Below, one piece after another: positions 44,001 to 50,000 of a stretch of 64,000 nucleotides of DNA. Both the position numbers and the translations under genes were made by a program. Under the pieces are notes generated by a model. The model had not been told where the DNA came from. It searched no databases and saw only the letters and a list, made by a program, of their open reading frames with translations. Source of the stretch: Psococerastis gibbosa (taxonomy: Eukaryota; Arthropoda; Insecta; Psocodea; Psocidae); assembly GCA_963971405.1 (NCBI GenBank), contig OZ020485.1, positions 11,408,001-11,472,000 on the forward strand, written 5' to 3'. The number at the start of each line of letters is the position of its first letter. Positions within the stretch are counted from its first letter, which is position 1.

Positions 44001-47000
44001 TACGTGTCAACGTAATGTATGCATGTTTTTGTGATAGTTTATGACGAGATTGAGCTGTATTCATGCAAGCTGATTGGATGCAAGTAAAACGACATATTAA
44101 CTATACATATTTTACATATTTGATGTAATTTGACTTTTGTTAACACAAATGCGAGGCGAGGCTTTATATAGTATCATTACCTCATAAGTCTTTAATCTTA
44201 TTAAAATTTAAAAATTATCACTTCTATCGTAAAATAGTTTTTTTTTCTTTTTTCTTTTTTTTTTCTTTTTTTCTTTTTTAGGCGCGGGACTCTTTCGAGT
44301 ATTTGTGCGGAAGTGATTGCTTATTTGGTTACTATTGGTAGTTGTGGTTTAGAATGGTTTTCTTGAGTTTGTCTACAGGTGTGGCATGACTCTGGTCTTG
44401 TTAAAACAATAGCATTGTGCGGCTCCACGTCACAAGTTGATCCATACGCATACATAATTGCGTATGAATGTGTCCGTGCCTAAGCATTTTTCAAACAGCT
44501 TTACATCGGTTGCAAATCAAACATCAGCATGAGAACGGCGATAGAAAACTTTGAGCCCCCGCATTATCAGCATTGTTGTAACAGTAAACATTGGACTTGA
44601 CCAACTGAGAGTTTATATCATACACAGTATGCTTATAACGTTGTATAGCTCTTATCGGGTCAAATATTATAAAAATACTTGTTTGAACAGTGATAACGCA
44701 CGACGTGTTGCATCACCTTCCCATCCTCAAATTTGGGGCTTAAGAGAGAAAACCTTACCAGCGTACAAGGCCGTGCCTAGGTTTTTTTGAAGGGGGGGGG
44801 GGGTCCGGACCCCTTTGACCACCCCCTTGGCAAGGCCTTGCCTGTGTATAAAATTTAATTTCACATGTCAAATCGAGCTGTAAAGTTATTATAATACAAT
44901 ACAAGATAAATTATATTACATTATTATATTATAGAAGATTATAAAATATTTATATTAAACAGAAGAAGCGGTTTAGTACGATTTATCTAGGCTGTAAAGT
45001 GTCCATAATGTTCTAAGTAAACCGCTTCATAAGAAACTCAGAGAAAATAAATTATTAAGTTTGGAAAAAAATGCAAATAAATCATCACAAGAACATAGCA
45101 AATAATGTTTAACATTTCTTTTAGGTTACAATTACAAAGACTTTCACGGCCTGCAGTCTGATCGAGGCGTTTATAATACCGGGGTTAAATAAATACCCTA
45201 GGATTATAACTGTAAACAAACACATATTTTGAATAGCACTTTCCATTTTAAAATTATCTTGTTTACCAGTGGATTAAATAAATACCGGTATTATAAACGC
45301 CCCAATCAGGCTGCTGGTGAGTTACCAACTAGATGAAGCAGTAGAATCTCGAATGATAGACCGTGGTCGACCTAAAATTACGTTTTCAGACAGACCATCA
45401 TTCCCATTTATACTGCTTCGTCATTGTTTTACATGTTATACTATGCGATACCTACAGTATCTAATTTCACATTTTCAGAGTTCCCTAAGTAATACCAAGC
45501 GTTGTGTGTAGGTACCACTATATTAAATTGTCCCCCTGAGCTTCAAATTTTTTTTTTTTTAATTGAAGAAGGGTAGTGGCTTCGGTGGCAAGGTGTTGGC
45601 GTGCTTGAACTTGTGCAAGTCTCTACGCTCCATGCGATCGGAGACGTGTCTTAATTCAACACTTGTATGCCATTAATCTATCATCATCTATCATTAAGCG
45701 CCCATTCCATCGACCGGCTAGGGCTATTTACAAAAACGGTGACGTGATAGCAGACATTCAAGACTTAGATGGCGTTTCCACCGACCTCACATTGCAGAAT
45801 GCAAATGACATTGACGGAAATTAGAATTTTTCTTCTTATAGAAATCTATTAAAATGTTTGTACTTAACATATCCCATGACGCCATTTTTTAATTTTAGTT
45901 TGTTTGTTTATGATTTTACTGTATGATCATTGATAAATTTTAACTATGGCATAGAGGAAAATAAACATTTCCGTCAATTCTGCAATGCGAGTTCGTTGGA
46001 AACCGCGCCTTGAATGTCTGCTACCACGTCACCGTTTTTGTAAATAGCCCTAGTCGGTCGGTGGAATGGGCGCATTAAGAAAAGGAGCATGTATTTTAAT
46101 AAAAACGTTCTGCACACTGTACACATAGTATTGTTTATAGAATCTGGGTGAGCCACGGGCCCAGTAGCAAGTTTCCCCCCCCCCCCCCCTCACGGACAAC
46201 ACAGATTGACACTGGGATTGTGTTGTACCCATTTACTGTTTCTTCTAATTTAGACCGCCGTATCAAGGGGGTCAGCCGGTTTAACCCCCTCTTGAAAACA
46301 TATTTATCTGCCAAAATGAGTAAACCCCCACAATTGTGTACCCTTATTTTTAAAAATGTCCATGGGGACCCCGAACCCACTGCTCTTTTCAGTAAGTCTT
46401 ATAGTATAAAATTGTGTACACTGCACACTCTCCTGTCTCATGCCTACAGTTGTATAAATCTTCGTCATGAAATCTAGACCGCGATGCTATAAAAATGCGT
46501 TAAACCCCAAATAGCAGGCCGATTTCCCCAGGGGAGAACCCCGGACCCCTTGTTTGCAGGGTATAACATATACGTATTAGTTACTTATATTTGGAAGTGC
46601 CAACGGCCCTACCATGTTGATTCCATTAGAGCAGAGCATGCTTCAAACTGCGGCAACTTGGTAGTGTGCACAGCGTTGGCAGGGGAACATGGTGGGACAT
46701 GATAACGCGCTTAGGCAGTGTAAGTCGAGTCCTGGTCACCTCCGATTTAATCGTGTGACTTTACCATGTTCCCCAAGTGGTTCGGAATCCACTATAATCA
46801 GGAGGTCCTCCCTGTTAGTCAACTCTCCTTTCCCCGAGGTGAAAGAGTCTGCCCTTAGGGTGCCTCAAGTTAACAAACAGACTCACTCCCCCCGCCAGGC
46901 TGACAGGGTTGCTTAGAAGCAGAAATGCTGAAAGCAGGCGTTAGAAAAAACAAGCACTTATATTTGGAAGTTGAGTACATAGGCTATAATTTTACTACAT

Positions 47001-50000
47001 TTCATCCGACTATTGTACTACTGACTGAGCCCCCCCCCCCCCCTCAAATTCTTGGGTGCGGCCTTGATTTAGCCCGAACGACCCAACCTATCTGCGGCTC
47101 TTCATGCCTAAAACAAAACGTAACTCATCCAATGGCTTCACTAAATAATTAATTTTTCAATTAGGTCTACAATGTAGGTCTATCTCAGGTTGTAGGCCCT
47201 ACATTAGAGTATAAAAAGTATACTTCACCTGGGCTACTGTGGCAATTTTTCATGCAGATGACTTTAGTTACATTACTTACATTTTATGTCCATAGATACA
47301 GGCTAGATAATTCAATTATGACACATATATGAGATCAGTAATAAGGGGTGGCACACTAAATAAACTTGAGTTAAAGCAGGTGCTATGTGGAATAAGATAT
47401 ACGTCTTATACCACCACCCCCCCCCCCTTACCCAAGAAATTCTATTATATTACCTTTAAGGCAACTCACAAAGTAATTTCTGTCAGCTTATAAATAAGTG
47501 GGACCTATTAGTTTGGTTTACGAGAGTATGGGCTGAGCAGAAGGGCGTAATATAGGGCAGATGGGATATATACCCTACTATTGAATTAGGGTCTGTGTAC
47601 AATAACTTATTTCAGATCGAGGCCATGATTCTTTCGACCTATTTTGAACCTCAACAGCTTTTTACAATATTATACTGTATGTAGTATAGTAGTTTAGTAT
47701 ATTGTATAGTAGAAGAACTCGGGGGGGGGGGGGGGGGGGTGTGCTGGTTCCTTTATTTTATATCTACATCATCGACATAGCTCGTCGTTAGAGACATAGA
47801 CGTTAGAGAACTGCCACCAGTGAAAGGGGCATAGGCGGGGTTTCCACATGCGTCAATGGTCAATGGTAAATATGGTTTTGACGTGGTAGCAGCCATTTTT
47901 AGTATGTCTTTAATGTCTGCTAAAACGTCAATACCATATTTACCATTGACCATTGACGTATGTGGAAACCCCGCCTTAAACAAGCTCCAATTTCAGAAAG
48001 CTAGTCGGCTTATCCCGAATCGAGCAGGAGTAACATATCAACAAATTGATGTATATGCAACTTTGGCTTTAGGGCTCTTGGGTAATTGACCTCATCTTTA
48101 CTTACCTTACTATGTGTAAGCAGAAAATAGCCGTTTTGTTCACTACCACGTCTAGAAGTCCCACCCGTCTATAATACGATAAATTTATATTTCCATAAAA
48201 GCTAAGTTACAATACAATGATCTATGATCCCACATCAAGGCTCGAGACTCGAAATAATATAGGAAACAATTCTGCTGGGTCTGGGTCCGGCCAACCCCAA
48301 TACGTACCTTACCTTCACTGGTAGGTAAGACGGCTGTTAGACTGGTTGCTGACCACAACTTACCAAATAGCGCAGTGGAGACATTCCCCCTGCATTTCAC
48401 CGCTATTGGTAATATTTAGCTTAGGGTTACACATACACAAAAGAAGAGGAAGGTCTCTTCTCGGTGGTGAAAGGATTAGCCGTGTTGCCCAGGGTACGCC
48501 CGATCTGTTTTCTGTCCACGTGTATAAAACCGATCTTCGTGGAGGCTCCTTTCTTATACCCCAGAAGGAGTCTCTACCCCGGACACGAAAAAGTAAAGTA
48601 AGCTTAGGGTTAGGCGCCATCTTTTCAGTTTTATTATCATTGAATATTATAATGCATAACAGTACGTGCATTTTGTTGCAGCCATCCTCAGCATAGCATA
48701 GTTCTCTGCACAGAGTCCAGATGTCATCTAGCCATAATATGCAGTTATGTGCTGCCAATTTTCGTCTGCATACCGTCGTATTTCATCACTAAAATTGAAA
48801 CAACAGACGTATATGAACCGCAGGGGGTAGCCTATATTCTCCGCCCTGGCGACAATGCATTTTTCACTCAAAGCTTCAATTTCTGGACTTATGGTAAGTT
48901 TGGACATTATAAATACTGTATGATGTACAGTAACGTAAAACATTGCTGCGAACGCGATAATCACATGAGGGTAGGCCTATAGGGTTTTTTTCACTATGTG
49001 CATCGTATATCCTCCTCTTTATACACGCTTACAAAAAATGTCGTATGCATGTGTTCGAAAACTTTACTGACACAGTAGCGGAGCGTGCATGTAAGGCGTG
49101 CAATACCGCATTACACTCAACAAATCTCTGGTTACATCTTTCCTTGGCTCAGGTCTAGCTGATGTGGTAGCCCCCTGAACCAAGTCCTGATTTTGCTTCG
49201 CTGTAGCTTGACTCGGGAAAACAATAGCCTCAAAAATACCTATCAGCTCGGGTAGGGTTTGCACATTCTGACAGGTCTTTATCCAGTCTCTACCATGTAC
49301 ACAGAAATTGAGGCCATCGAACATAACAGCAGCAGGATGCGCAGTGTTCAGATTTTTCACTTTGACAAATTTGCTGCAAGTCAGTGTCTCAAACAAGAAG
49401 TATGGTAGGTATAGGTATTGCGTTTTCACAAATTACGCTGATGGCTACGCTAACTAAACTTAATCTTGTTGCAGCTGTAGTAATTAAACTGCTTCCATGT
49501 CTAATACTTTCCGTCATCAGCTTCTGTCTGATAAAAGCTCTGTACCAAGTCAATAAGAGAAAGGAGACTCTGAAAGGGTACAACGTCTGCAAAAACGGGA
49601 CAGACAGAACCCACCTCGAGCGAAAACCAAGCAAAAGAGACTGCCGGGCAGAGAGGACGACAACCATGCTAGTCGCTGTCTTACTTCTATTCCTCATCAC
49701 CGAATTACCACAGGGTAAGCCAGATGTCGCATGATTCCTCACACTTTATAAGTTCAGGGTGACCATAATATAACGGAAAGCATCGATAGAAAGGTTTATT
49801 AATTAAAAAATATAAAAATATATTAAATTATTTTTTGCTTTCTAATTTATACGTAGTATAAGGAAAGCTTTGTGACGGTCGAAATTTTCGATTCCGAGAT
49901 TTCAACGGATTTACACGTTTTGAGGTCCCAGGAACCCAAAAAACTGGTTTTTACGAAATGTCTGTCTGTCGCTCTATCTGTCGCTCTATCGCTCTGTCTG

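Noticed and set aside
46148..46477. 109-codon open frame
   Set aside because: Begins in a poly-C tract and overlaps antisense frames; the translation has no family features.
48346..48758. Antisense 116- and 132-codon frames next to receptor exon 3
   Set aside because: Shadows of repeat sequence and of the real exon.
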